Position numbers and translations under genes: made by a program
Notes under the pieces: generated by a model
Told to the model about the DNA's origin: nothing
The model's database searches: none
The model's input: only the letters and a program-made list of their open reading frames with translations
Origin: Lewinellaceae bacterium
GTDB taxonomy: Bacteria > Bacteroidota > Bacteroidia > Chitinophagales > Saprospiraceae
Reading direction: 5' to 3'
Assembly (NCBI GenBank): GCA_020636355.1
Contig: JACJYB010000002.1
Location: forward strand, 186,001 to 250,000
Length of the DNA stretch: 64,000 bases
Shown here: positions 33,094 to 42,475 of the stretch, in pieces
Numbering within the stretch: the stretch's first letter is position 1
Layout: every line of letters starts with the position of its first letter

Positions 33094-33796
33094 GGTACTC
33101 TATGAAGATGAGCAACTTATTGTCTTTAATAAACCGGCCGGATTATTAAGTGTCCCGGACCGGCAGGATTCGGAGTTACCCAGTGTCCGAACCTGGGGCA
33201 TGCAAGAATATCCTGATTTTAAAATCGTCCACCGGTTGGACAAGGATACCTCAGGGGTGATGATCGCTGCAAAGAATGCAGAAATACATCGGCTGCTAAA
33301 CGAGTCCTTCTCCAATCGTGAAGTGCACAAAACTTATTTGGCGCTGATTCATGGAGCTCCCCAATCGGATAAAATAACCATCGATGAACCCATCCGTTCA
33401 TCAGCTCACGGAGCCCTCATGGCGATTGACTCCAGAGGCAAACCTGCGATCACACACCTGGAGGTGCTTCAAAAATATCGTGGATATTCCTGGCTGAAGC
33501 TACAACCGGAAACCGGCAGAACACATCAGCTCAGAGTTCACCTGGCTTTCCTTGGTAACCCAATAGTCGCTGATGAGTTGTATGGGGATGGTAAGGGGTT
33601 TTACGTTTCTTCCATCAAACGTAGATTTAATAAGCCCTTTGATCAGGATGAACGGCCTTTACTCAGCCGTCTCGCATTGCATGCCTATTCAATAGAAATT
33701 AACCACCCGGCAGATGGGTCTTTGCTGCAATTCACGGCAGAGTTGCCTAAAGATTTACGAGCAACATTGCAACAACTGGATAAGTGGGCACTTTGA
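33077..33796 (+). CDS. RluA-family RNA pseudouridine synthase
   Basis: A 239-residue protein from ATG 33077; a GTG at 33020 in the same frame lies deep in the previous gene. VLYEDEQLIVFNKPAGLLSV is the N-terminal family motif. IVHRLDKDTSGVMI carries the catalytic Asp. PETGRTHQLRVHLAFLGNPI and RLALHAYSIEINHP are the later conserved motifs. No S4 domain is present. It isomerises uridine to pseudouridine in rRNA or tRNA; the target cannot be assigned. It overlaps the ribF-GT2 gene by 17 bp, suggesting coupled translation. Confidence 0.93.
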   Translation: MKNAPEVLYEDEQLIVFNKPAGLLSVPDRQDSELPSVRTWGMQEYPDFKIVHRLDKDTSGVMIAAKNAEIHRLLNESFSNREVHKTYLALIHGAPQSDKITIDEPIRSSAHGALMAIDSRGKPAITHLEVLQKYRGYSWLKLQPETGRTHQLRVHLAFLGNPIVADELYGDGKGFYVSSIKRRFNKPFDQDERPLLSRLALHAYSIEINHPADGSLLQFTAELPKDLRATLQQLDKWAL

Positions 33797-33878
33797 GCGT
33801 CAGCATACGCCGATCGATTATCCTTGCAAATTCATCTAAAGCTTCAAGGGTAGTCGCCTTATAAAATAATCAAAATTG

Positions 33879-33886
33879 TACCTTTG
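33879..33886 (+). promoter_or_regulatory. Bacteroidota -7 element upstream of yidC
   Basis: TACCTTTG matches TANNTTTG 26 bp before the yidC ATG. The -33 position has no TTTG. Confidence 0.45.
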
Positions 33887-33912
33887 CCACACGTTTAGAA
33901 AAAGTAGACTTA

Positions 33913-35769
33913 ATGGATCGGAATAATGCCGTTGGGCTCATCATTATATTATTCATCCTGCTTGGGTGGAGTTATTGGATGAGTAATCAGAATCTGAAGC
34001 GCGCGGCTGCACAGAAAAAGATACAGGACTCGATAGCGCTTACGATTCCGACCGAAACGCCTACGCAAGATAGCACTCCCCCAACCGTTGCCGCTGACCC
34101 AGATTCCATCCGCCGTGCACAGGACCATGCTTTGTATGGTAATCTGGCAGACTACATGCATGGTACAGAGGAGGTAGTCACTCTGGAAAACAACCTGATA
34201 AAAATTGACTTCAATACCAAAGGCGGCTTCATCAGCAAAGCGGAACTCAAAGAATATCAGCGGGAATTTGAAGATCAGGAACACAAACGGCAGAGTGGAC
34301 CACTGTATTTACTGGATAATCCCCAAAATAAATTCGGTTATACAATTCCCTGGGGGAACACGGCCAATGGAAAAATTGTAACCAGCGATTTCTTTTTCAG
34401 TTACAACCGGGAAGGAAATGCACTGGTCTTTCGGTTGCCTTTTGGAGAAGGATCTTATTTCGAACAGCGCTATACACTCCAGCCGGACTCCTACATTTTG
34501 GACTATTCGGTAAAATTGGTTGGGCTTCCCGGAAGTACCGGAACACAACAAGTCCAGTTAAATTGGGAAAACTACCTGGATAAAATCGAAATCAACGATT
34601 CGTTCGAACGTTTCTATTCCACGAACTATTACAAAGAAGTCGACGAGGATCCGAATTACTGCTCCTGCCGTTCCAATGACACCAAAACCTTTGAGAACAA
34701 ACCGCTTAAATGGATTTCCAATTCCAATCAGTTCTTCAATACCTCGATCATAGCTGAGACTTCCTTTCCGGACGCTGTGTTGTCAACCGAAATGCTGGAT
34801 AAGGAAGCAGCCGCTTTAAAGAAACTGACCACGCAGCTATCGGTACCCTTACAGGGAACGGATGCATTCCAGATGAAAATGTATGTCGGGCCCAATGAAT
34901 TCAAGCGATTGCGGGCCATGGGCTACCAGATGGAAGACATCATTCCTTTTGGCCGGTCCGTATTTGGCACCATAAACCGTTGGGTTTTCAGACCCTTGTT
35001 CGGATGGCTGCTCAAATACATTGGCAGTGCCGGTATAGTGATCCTGATCCTGACTTTGCTCGTAAAAGCAGCATTATTTCCTTTGACTTACCAGAGCTTG
35101 CACTCACAGATCAAGATGAGTGCATTGAAACCTTACATAGCTTCCTTAAAAGATAAATTTAAGGACGACCAGCAACAACAACAGATGGAGACCATGAAGC
35201 TCTACCGGGAGTTTGGCGTCAATCCCTTAGGGGGCTGCCTTCCCATGGTTTTGCAAATGCCCGTCTGGTTCGCCCTTTACCGCTTCTTCCCGGCATCTAT
35301 TGAATTCCGGCAAGAGAGTTTTCTTTGGGCCCACGATTTATCTTCTTATGACGTATTCTTCCGGTTACCTTTCGAATTACCGGTTGTCGGAGCTCACATC
35401 AGTCTCTTCACCATTCTTTGGGCAGGTAGTACTTTGGCTTACACTTATTACAATAGCAAGATGATGGACATGTCCAATGTCAATCCGGCTATGAAATATG
35501 TACAGTACCTGATGCCTTTGATGTTTACGGTCTATTTCAATAATTACGCTTCCGGACTGACGTGTTATCTTCTGTTCAGTAACTTGCTGAATATCGGCCA
35601 AACACTTGGCGCAAAAAGGTTCCTTTTTGACGAATCAAAGATCCTCGAGAAACTGGAGGCTAATAAGAAAAAGCCTAAGAAAAAATCAGGATTCCAGGCA
35701 CGTCTTGAGGAGGCGCTGAAAGAACAACAGCGTCAGGCTGCTCAAAAACAATCGCCTAAAAAGAAATAA
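33913..35769 (+). CDS. yidC: Membrane protein insertase YidC
   Basis: A 618-residue insertase of the long Gram-negative type. The first helix (about 4-20, NAVGLIIILFILLGWSYW) precedes a periplasmic beta domain (about 80-350). The conserved core begins near residue 370, with FGWLLKYIGSAGIVILILTL, then LKPYIASLKDKFKDDQQQQQ and GVNPLGGCLPMVLQMPVWFALY. Three more helices follow. The C-terminal tail is lysine-rich (KKKPKKKSG... QSPKKK) and may bind ribosomes. It inserts proteins into the cytoplasmic membrane, alone or with SecYEG. It is followed at 5 bp by a HAD phosphatase. Confidence 0.97.
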   Translation: MDRNNAVGLIIILFILLGWSYWMSNQNLKRAAAQKKIQDSIALTIPTETPTQDSTPPTVAADPDSIRRAQDHALYGNLADYMHGTEEVVTLENNLIKIDFNTKGGFISKAELKEYQREFEDQEHKRQSGPLYLLDNPQNKFGYTIPWGNTANGKIVTSDFFFSYNREGNALVFRLPFGEGSYFEQRYTLQPDSYILDYSVKLVGLPGSTGTQQVQLNWENYLDKIEINDSFERFYSTNYYKEVDEDPNYCSCRSNDTKTFENKPLKWISNSNQFFNTSIIAETSFPDAVLSTEMLDKEAAALKKLTTQLSVPLQGTDAFQMKMYVGPNEFKRLRAMGYQMEDIIPFGRSVFGTINRWVFRPLFGWLLKYIGSAGIVILILTLLVKAALFPLTYQSLHSQIKMSALKPYIASLKDKFKDDQQQQQMETMKLYREFGVNPLGGCLPMVLQMPVWFALYRFFPASIEFRQESFLWAHDLSSYDVFFRLPFELPVVGAHISLFTILWAGSTLAYTYYNSKMMDMSNVNPAMKYVQYLMPLMFTVYFNNYASGLTCYLLFSNLLNIGQTLGAKRFLFDESKILEKLEANKKKPKKKSGFQARLEEALKEQQRQAAQKQSPKKK

Positions 35770-35774
35770 TAAGT

Positions 35775-36413
35775 ATGGCTTGGCAAGGCATCGTTTTTGA
35801 TTTGGATGGCACGCTGGTGGACACGGAACCCCTGCATCGGGATGCCTGGCTGGATACGTTATCAACCTATCATCTCAACTATGATGAAGCATGGTTCAGT
35901 CAGTGGATTGGACAGTCAGACCGTACGCTCGCATCCTGGGTCGTCGCCAATGCCCTCCACCAGATGGATGAAGAAACCCTGCTGGAATCCAAGCGCAAGA
36001 AATACTACCGCCTGGCCAGTGAATACACCCCTCTATTCCGTGGCGTTGGGGAGGCGCTACCCATATTAGCCAGCAAATATGCACTTGCGATTGCCACCAA
36101 CAGTTCGAATGAAGACGCGGAAGCCGTTTTCTTAAGTACCCGGATCGAACCCTATTTCAAAGCCATTGTCACCAGCAATAAAGTGGCGCACATGAAGCCC
36201 GCACCGGATCCATATCTTCAGGCAGCAAGCTTATTGCAAATTGATCCCAAAAAGCTTATTGCCGTTGAAGACTCTCCGGCTGGCATCACAGCAGCCCGAC
36301 AGGCTGGCTTGTATACCCTGGGTGTGACCAATTCACATCCGGAGGATAAACTTAAAGAAGCCGATAAGATATTTCCAAGCACCCAGGACGCCCTTATCTG
36401 GATCACCCGTTAG
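35775..36413 (+). CDS. HAD-family phosphatase (beta-phosphoglucomutase-like)
   Basis: A 212-residue haloacid-dehalogenase hydrolase. GIVFDLDGTLVDTEPLHRDAW is motif I with the nucleophile and acid Asp. IATNSSNED is motif II. MKPAPDPYL holds the motif III lysine. AVEDSPAGITAARQAG is motif IV. A helical cap domain follows motif I (subclass IA). The substrate is probably a small phosphorylated metabolite; family resemblance to beta-phosphoglucomutase does not fix it. It follows yidC by 5 bp. Confidence 0.92.
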   Translation: MAWQGIVFDLDGTLVDTEPLHRDAWLDTLSTYHLNYDEAWFSQWIGQSDRTLASWVVANALHQMDEETLLESKRKKYYRLASEYTPLFRGVGEALPILASKYALAIATNSSNEDAEAVFLSTRIEPYFKAIVTSNKVAHMKPAPDPYLQAASLLQIDPKKLIAVEDSPAGITAARQAGLYTLGVTNSHPEDKLKEADKIFPSTQDALIWITR

Positions 36414-36528
36414 CCCGAATTCGGCTCTCCTTACTGTTAACCTCCATTTAACGAATACTCCTGTACCTTTAACAATTCCTTGCCATTCTTAGGATAAATG
36501 CATTATTCACCTCCTAAAATGCAAGGAT

Positions 36529-37248
36529 ATGAAAACGCGAATTAAAACAACATCAGGACTTTTAGGATTGCTCCTTTTAGTGACAAGTTTTGCAATCGCT
36601 GAGGATGCCCCCATTTCCGGTACCTGGATCGATCAGACCGGCCGTATGCAATTGGAAATCCGTCAGGATGCCAGGGGCTTGGATGTCCGCAGTACAAATG
36701 ACCATTACTGGATTAGCTATAATCGGGTCAGTGCGGATTATTATCGCTCAACCAATGGCCAGTCCAGGATGCGCTTTGTTGGGAATCAACTGCAATACAC
36801 CCCTCAGGACGGACAAAAAACCTGGATCCTCTATGCACAAAACGATCATCGGAATACGGATTACGGTACAGACTACGGTACTTATGGCCGGGATGCAAAC
36901 AGCGAGAGGTGGGATGATCACGATTGGAATGACCGGGACTGGGACCGTTATGATTTCCGGTCAATGGAAGGGACATGGTACAATATGAGTACAGGTATAC
37001 GTATTGAAATAAAAGAAACCCGACGCAACTTAAAAGTTCGCTTTAACCGGGACGGCTGGTCAGATCTGCGCCGCTACCGCAACGGGATGTTTGTCGATGA
37101 AGAAGGCAACCGTATCCGACTGAGTGATCGCGGAGTGATCGAATACCAGTCCGTAAATGGCGACCTGACGATGATCTTCTCCAATCGGCCAGGAACTGGC
37201 AATAATAACCGGCTCTTTCGCGGACATACAGATTTTGACCGGAATTAA
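36529..37248 (+). CDS. Secreted protein with two copies of a small beta domain
   Basis: A 239-residue protein of unknown function. The signal peptide (TSGLLGLLLLVTSFAIA) is clear. Two similar domains follow: residues about 30-108 begin ISGTWIDQTGRMQLEIRQ, and residues about 150-225 begin MEGTWYNMSTGIRIEIKE. Both then run through a strand ending in a basic or aromatic patch and a closing strand (TWILYAQND; LTMIFSNR). The linker (110-148) is rich in Asp, Trp, Tyr and Arg with DYGT and DWND-like repeats. The internal duplication suggests a lipocalin-like or binding fold. It is expected in the periplasm or outside. Confidence 0.75.
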   Translation: MKTRIKTTSGLLGLLLLVTSFAIAEDAPISGTWIDQTGRMQLEIRQDARGLDVRSTNDHYWISYNRVSADYYRSTNGQSRMRFVGNQLQYTPQDGQKTWILYAQNDHRNTDYGTDYGTYGRDANSERWDDHDWNDRDWDRYDFRSMEGTWYNMSTGIRIEIKETRRNLKVRFNRDGWSDLRRYRNGMFVDEEGNRIRLSDRGVIEYQSVNGDLTMIFSNRPGTGNNNRLFRGHTDFDRN

Positions 37249-37316
37249 TTCCGGACCATCATAAAGAAATTGCATTCATCATGGTGTAATAGTTTGGTTT
37301 AGTAGGATGAACATGT

Positions 37317-37338
37317 GCCGGCCCAGCCGTGGGCTGGC
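37317..37338 (+). terminator. Probable hairpin terminator after the secreted duplicated-domain gene
   Basis: GCCGGCCCA (37317-37325) pairs with TGGGCTGGC (37330-37338) around a GCCG loop, with one G-U pair. It is followed by ATATGCATTTTATG, a weak T-rich tract, so termination strength is uncertain. Confidence 0.5.
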
Positions 37339-37495
37339 ATATGCATTTTATGACAACCGAATCCCTCTTGAGTACCTCTCACCATGCACTGCTTTGTAAA
37401 AATAACATGACCAATCTTCCTGCTACACTGCTCCAGGATAAATCATTTTTGGTTTGCTTTGAAAGGGTTATCTTTTGGCACCAATTGAAGACATC

Positions 37496-38911
37496 ATGGA
37501 TATCCCTGCTTTTAGGAAGCACGCTCACGAAGTAGTAGAATGGATTTGCGATTACTACGAACAACTTGAAAATTTGCCGGTAAAATCACTGGTTTCACCC
37601 GGAGCAATACGTGACCAACTGCCCTCGAGTCCACCGGCTCAGGGAGAGTCGTTCGATACGATCTGGAAAGATTTTCAGGAAATTGTTCTACCTGGGATGA
37701 CTCACTGGCAACATCCCCATTTTCATGCCTATTTTCCCGCAAATACCTCGTTACCCTCCATCCTGGGAGAAATGATTACCGCATCATTGGCTGCACAATG
37801 CATGATCTGGGACACATCACCCGCCGCAGCCGAGTTGGAAGAGCGGGTCATGGAATGGTTGCGGCATGCCTACGGCTTGCCCCATTCATGGCAGGGGGTT
37901 ATCCAGGATACCGCTTCAACGGCGACATTGGTATCCCTACTTACTGCCCGTGAAAAACACAGTTCCTGGCAGGGGAACAAAAGTGGCCTCCAAGATCTGC
38001 CAGTGTACCGTATATATGCATCTACAGAGGTTCATTCGTCCCTCGACAAGGCAGTTCAAATCGCTGGTCTAGGGTTGGAGAATCTGATTAAATTACCCGT
38101 GGACGAGCACCGATCCCTGCTACCCGATGCTTTGGAAGAAGCCATCCGTAAGGACCTGGCTGAGGGATTCACACCCTTATGCGTAGTCATCGCCATCGGC
38201 TCCACTTCCACCCTGGCGGTGGATCCACTTGACCCGATAGCTAAGATCTGCGAAGCACATGATCTTTGGTTGCATATTGATGCCGCTTATGCCGGTAACG
38301 CGCTGCTATTGCCGGAATACCGGTGGATGATCAAAGGGATTGAACGTGCCGATACCTTTGTAACCAATCCACATAAATGGCTCTTCACGAATTTTGACCT
38401 CAGCGGTTATTTTGTCAAAGACAGGGATGCCCTGGTCCGCACCTTTTCGATTCTTCCGGAATACCTAAAAACGGCCACCACGGGCAAGGTGAACGACTAC
38501 CGTGACTGGGGAATTGCTCTTGGTAGACGATTCAGAGCATTGAAACTTTGGTTCGTTTTGCGCACCTACGGAATTGAAGGATTGCAGCAAACCCTGCGTA
38601 ACCACATTGCATGGGCTGACTGGTTTGCCGAACAAGTAAAAGGGAATCCCAATCTTGAGTTAGTCACCCCCCTATTCCTCAATATGGTCTGTCTGCGTGC
38701 CCTACAACCCGACCGGAGTCTGGAAGAGATTAACGACTATAACCAGCAATGGCTTGGTAACATCAATGATAGTGGCAAGGCCTACCTTACACATACCAAA
38801 GTTGATGGAAAGTATACGATACGAGTTGTACTGGGTCAGACCTACCTTCAAAAGAAGCACGTCGAAGAGTTGTGGACCTGGATGCTGGAAGCTATGCCGG
38901 AGGGCAGATAA
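37496..38911 (+). CDS. PLP-dependent aromatic-L-amino-acid decarboxylase family protein
   Basis: A 471-residue group II decarboxylase starting at ATG 37496; a TTG seven codons upstream is less likely. FRKHAHEVVEWICDYYEQL is the usual N-terminal helix. HPHFHAYFPANTSLPSILGEM and WDTSPAAAELEERVMEWL follow. LHIDAAYAGNALLLPEYR provides the PLP-binding Asp and Ala. NPHKWLFTNFDLSGYFVKD holds the PLP-linked Lys. It removes the carboxyl group of an aromatic amino acid (tryptophan, tyrosine or DOPA); the exact substrate is not resolved. It is convergent with prfB at 6 bp. Confidence 0.93.
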   Translation: MDIPAFRKHAHEVVEWICDYYEQLENLPVKSLVSPGAIRDQLPSSPPAQGESFDTIWKDFQEIVLPGMTHWQHPHFHAYFPANTSLPSILGEMITASLAAQCMIWDTSPAAAELEERVMEWLRHAYGLPHSWQGVIQDTASTATLVSLLTAREKHSSWQGNKSGLQDLPVYRIYASTEVHSSLDKAVQIAGLGLENLIKLPVDEHRSLLPDALEEAIRKDLAEGFTPLCVVIAIGSTSTLAVDPLDPIAKICEAHDLWLHIDAAYAGNALLLPEYRWMIKGIERADTFVTNPHKWLFTNFDLSGYFVKDRDALVRTFSILPEYLKTATTGKVNDYRDWGIALGRRFRALKLWFVLRTYGIEGLQQTLRNHIAWADWFAEQVKGNPNLELVTPLFLNMVCLRALQPDRSLEEINDYNQQWLGNINDSGKAYLTHTKVDGKYTIRVVLGQTYLQKKHVEELWTWMLEAMPEGR

Positions 38912-38917
38912 TTCTGA

Positions 38918-40004
38918 TTAATTACCTGAACCATCCCACATCAAAAATGCCTTGAGAAACCCGTCAAGGTCTCCTGCCAGGACAGCATCCGTTTGAGAAG
39001 TTTGGTATTGCGTGCGATGATCCTTGACACGACGGTCATCCAAAACATAGGAACGGATCTGGGAGCCCCACTCATTCTTCATCTTGGTTGCCTCAATCTT
39101 GTCCCTTTCCGCTCGCTTTCTTTCCAGTTCTTTTTCATACAGGCGGGATCGCAACATTTGCATTGCCTTATCCCGGTTCATATGCTGCGAGCGTTCTTGT
39201 TGACATTCAACGACAATTCCACTGGGTAAATGACGGACGCGAACCGCAGACTCCGTTTTATTTACGTGCTGCCCACCAGCTCCGCTGGAACGAAAGGTAT
39301 CCCATTCCAGATCTGCAGGATTAATATCCACTTCAATGCTGTCATCGATCAGGGGATGTACAAAAACCGATGCAAAAGATGTCATCCGTTTGCCCTGAGC
39401 ATTAAATGGACTGACCCGCACCAGCCGGTGTACTCCATTTTCCCCCTTAAGCATCCCATATGCATACTCTCCGCCCAATTCCAGGGAAACCGACTTGATA
39501 CCAGCCACATCTCCAGCCTGTTCGTAAAGAAGGGACACTTTATAACCATTCCGTTCAGCCCACATCAGATACATGCGGTACAACATAGATGCCCAATCGC
39601 AAGCTTCAGTGCCACCGGCACCTGCATTAATCTCCAGAATACAGGACAATTCGTCTTCCGGTTGATTTAGTGTAGACCGGAATTCGAGGTCTTCAATCTT
39701 ATCGATGACCTGCTCGTAAGCGTGGTCAACTTCTACCTCGGTAGCTTCACCTTCTTTTTGGAATTCAAACAATACCTCCAGGTCATCCAGTAGCTCCTGA
39801 AAGGACATGAACTGTTCTACCCATTTCTTATGGGACTTGAGTTCCTTGAGAATCAATTCTGCTTTTTCTGGTTCAGCCCAGAATTCCGGATCGCCGGCTA
39901 CCAGTTCTTTTTCTTCTATTTCGAGTAATCGTCTGTCGACGTCAAAGATACCTCCTTAGAAGAGCGGATCGATCCTTAAGATCGTTTAGTTGTTCAATAG
40001 TCAT
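38918..40004 (-). CDS. prfB: Peptide chain release factor 2, expressed by programmed +1 frameshift
   Basis: The full protein is about 361 residues. Frame one starts at ATG 40004 (MTIEQLNDLKDRSALLRRYL, 20 codons) and ends at an in-frame TGA (39944-39942). Skipping one T continues into DVDRRLLEIEEKELVAGDPEF and the long frame to 38918. Without the shift only a truncated 312-residue frame would be seen. RF2 features are complete: the SPF stop-codon recognition tripeptide in RVSPFNAQGK and the GGQ peptide-release motif in SSGAGGQHVNKTESAV. It releases nascent chains at UGA and UAA. It lies 57 bp downstream of the sugar dehydrogenase gene. The frameshift makes synthesis self-limiting, because abundant RF2 terminates at the UGA. 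Confidence 0.96.
39942..39956 (-). promoter_or_regulatory. prfB programmed +1 ribosomal frameshift site
   Basis: Read on the minus strand the site is AGGAGG-TAT-CTT-TGA-C. The Shine-Dalgarno-like AGGAGG (39951-39956) lies three bases before the slippery CTT (39945-39947) and the TGA (39942-39944). Arrangement and spacing equal those of the classical RF2 autoregulatory site. Confidence 0.97.
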
Positions 40005-40061
40005 AGTTGCTATTTTTTCGCCCACGCAAAAATAGAAGAACTTAGGGAATCAAGGCATGAC

Positions 40062-41462
40062 TCACCGGATGATTTCCACCATAAATAAACGACTGGGCAA
40101 GTTAGGGCCTTGAACTTGTAGCCAGAGTACTCCATTTGGAACGGCAGGTATGGGTAAGGAACCACCTCCCGGAGATAAATCCTGCCACCCACCGGATTTT
40201 CCGGAAAGCTCTATCCAACGATATTGTCCCGGCGTACCCGGAGGCAAATGCAGATGTATGGATGTCGTGGCTGGATTTGGGTATAGGATAACCTGATCCT
40301 GCAGATCCGCTTCCCGGGAAGTCGAAGCATCCGTCTGAATCTGAAAGATGGAACCCTCTATGGTCGCGAAAAACAATTCACCTTTCGCGTCTTCCCCAAA
40401 AGTGGATGTGTGAACATAAGGAAACTCGAAATCAAACACCTGGGATGCATTGCCTTCTTCATACTTTAATGCCCATAACCGGTTTTTCCCATAATCTGCA
40501 AAAAAATAAAGTCCGGCCAGGTCGGTATTCGTTCCCCGGTACATAAACCCACCTGTGATCGATTCACCACAGAAGCGAGAATCCGGGCAATTATTCGGAT
40601 GTGCATACACATAAACCGGCAGTATCTGGTTGATTGAATCGCAGGGACTGAAAAAGTGATCTCCTTCATAGCAACGCCAGCCAAAATTCAACCCTCCTGA
40701 GTTGGCAGGCACGCGGCTGATCTCCTCCCATTTGTCCTGACCCACATCACCGATCCACAAATCGCCTGTTTCCCGATCAAAAGAAATACGCCAGGGATTG
40801 CGCAATCCGTAGGCCCAAATCTCGGGTCGTGCTTGCGTTACATGAGCAAATGGATTGTCCTCAGGTATTCGATATGCAACTTGTCCACGCACATCGATGC
40901 GTAGAAGTTTACCAAGCAATGTAGTCAGGTTTTGGCCATTACCTGCCGGATCATTGGCAGATCCGCCATCACCTGTGGCTATGTACAGCAGGCTATCCGG
41001 GCCAAAAGCAATATCTCCTGCATTATGATTCTTATAAGGTTGATCAAAGCTCAATACCATCTCTTCCCGGTCCGAAGAAATATAATCCCCTGGAGATTCA
41101 GCAAACCGACGCACTACCCTGCTTTGAAGCTTTCCATCAATCCTTCCGGCAAAATTGATGTAATAAATACCATTTTCGGCAAACTTGGGATCAAAAGCAA
41201 GACCCAACAGTCCCAGTTCACTATCTGCATCCAACCTATCGGATAAATCCAGAAACGTACTGATGATTTGACCTTGCTCTACGATTCGAATTTTACCTCC
41301 CTGCTCCACCACGTACATTCGGTCCGGAAATCCAGGGGCAAAAGCGATATCAGTCGGCCGGGATAAGCCGTGGGCCACTTCATGATAGATTAAGGTCGGC
41401 TGGGCAATCGTCGCAATAGGAAGAAGCCACAGATGCCCATAGATTATTAAACGTATCCGCAT
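40062..41462 (-). CDS. Secreted PQQ-type sugar dehydrogenase-like propeller with type IX sorting tail
   Basis: A 466-residue protein. It has a signal peptide (LIIYGHLWLLPIATIAQP), then a soluble aldose/glucose dehydrogenase (GSDH) propeller: LSRPTDIAFAPGFPDRMYVVE, GLLGLAFDPKFAENG, IATGDGGSANDPAGNGQN, GLRNPWRISFDRETGDLWIGD and NFGWRCYEG. The last 75 residues, starting at VILYPNPATTSIHLHLP and ending in LFMVEIIR, match a type A type IX secretion C-terminal domain. It should therefore be exported to the cell surface. Family members oxidise aldoses with PQQ; cofactor use here is inferred. It lies 57 bp upstream of prfB. Confidence 0.92.
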   Translation of the reverse strand: MRIRLIIYGHLWLLPIATIAQPTLIYHEVAHGLSRPTDIAFAPGFPDRMYVVEQGGKIRIVEQGQIISTFLDLSDRLDADSELGLLGLAFDPKFAENGIYYINFAGRIDGKLQSRVVRRFAESPGDYISSDREEMVLSFDQPYKNHNAGDIAFGPDSLLYIATGDGGSANDPAGNGQNLTTLLGKLLRIDVRGQVAYRIPEDNPFAHVTQARPEIWAYGLRNPWRISFDRETGDLWIGDVGQDKWEEISRVPANSGGLNFGWRCYEGDHFFSPCDSINQILPVYVYAHPNNCPDSRFCGESITGGFMYRGTNTDLAGLYFFADYGKNRLWALKYEEGNASQVFDFEFPYVHTSTFGEDAKGELFFATIEGSIFQIQTDASTSREADLQDQVILYPNPATTSIHLHLPPGTPGQYRWIELSGKSGGWQDLSPGGGSLPIPAVPNGVLWLQVQGPNLPSRLFMVEIIR

Positions 41463-41560
41463 GGGTTTTATGGGTACAACGCTAAAAACCGGTATTCCCG
41501 TACAAATAGCTTGCTAAGAAATCCAAATGCTGGTTTCTTTCAATGCCATGCAAGAGACTG

Positions 41561-42475
41561 TTATTCAATGACCTCTACCAGAAAAAACAGGTTTGCATTA
41601 GGTGGAATCGCAGGGGGACTCCCTGCTTCGCCATAAGCTAAATTGGCTGGCACCCAAATAGTAGCCACAGATCCGCGTGGTAAATACTGAAAGATATCGT
41701 CCCATGCTTTAATTACTGTCCCTCGGCCAAATGTAAAGGCATACGGCCGGCCATCATGGTAACTATCGTCGAATATTGTCCCATCTTCCAGGGCACCCAC
41801 GTAATTGATTGCTACTCCAATGCCATTTTCAATCTGTAACCCGGTACCCAGAGTATGCACATAATATTCAATCCCTGAAGGAGTCCGCTGAATCTTGTCT
41901 GCATACGCACCTTTCCAGGTTTTGATATCTTCAAGCAGTTTCTGCTTCATCGGTTCAGTCAAGAGACGGACACTATCCACATAATGGTCAAAAATCGCCT
42001 GCATGGAATCTTTCTCTGCCTGCCATTGCGATTGGGATCTTATCTTTTCCAGCGTCATAAAATAAGTCAGGTGATCAAACTGGAACGCTTCGGTAGGAAT
42101 GTTTAGATCTCTGGGAGTCAACGTAAAGCTGACGCTATCGCCAACATGCATCTCACGCAACACATCCATGATAGGTCCCACATCCCTGGAAATTTGACCG
42201 GCTTCAGTGATCTGGTTCTTACGCAATTTATGATCCAAATAGCTATTCTGCAGTACGACGGAATCGTCCATAACCTCAATGACATTGAAGTAGGCCACCT
42301 CTCCGACATTGATCTTGCGACCCGGCCCCCGCTCAAACAGGTAATACGTAAATCCCGTGGGGGTTTTAAGAAATTCTCCTACTTCTGTTCCTCCGGATTT
42401 AGTGCCTTTGCTGCAACTACCGAAAGAAAGCAGGCCGATACAAAATAAGATACAGCCTAGAAATGAAATTCTCAT
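41561..42475 (-). CDS. FKBP-type peptidyl-prolyl isomerase lipoprotein
   Basis: A 304-residue protein with a signal peptide ending in lipobox LLSFGSC. The C-terminal domain (about 200-304) is a complete FKBP fold: VAINYVGALEDGTIFDDSYHDG, TVIKAWDDIFQYLPRGSVATI and AYGEAGSPPAIPPNANLFF. The N-terminal half (40-150) looks like a divergent FKBP copy (GEVAYFNVIEVMDDSVVLQNS) with a helical linker, as in dimeric FkpA/MIP-like proteins. It would assist folding in the periplasm. Its start overlaps the nrnA stop in an ATGA, so the two are translationally coupled. Confidence 0.9.
   Translation of the reverse strand: MRISFLGCILFCIGLLSFGSCSKGTKSGGTEVGEFLKTPTGFTYYLFERGPGRKINVGEVAYFNVIEVMDDSVVLQNSYLDHKLRKNQITEAGQISRDVGPIMDVLREMHVGDSVSFTLTPRDLNIPTEAFQFDHLTYFMTLEKIRSQSQWQAEKDSMQAIFDHYVDSVRLLTEPMKQKLLEDIKTWKGAYADKIQRTPSGIEYYVHTLGTGLQIENGIGVAINYVGALEDGTIFDDSYHDGRPYAFTFGRGTVIKAWDDIFQYLPRGSVATIWVPANLAYGEAGSPPAIPPNANLFFLVEVIE

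Noticed and set aside
38918..39856. A 312-residue release factor read as a complete gene
   Set aside because: The first 20 codons and the +1 frameshift site upstream restore a full-length RF2.
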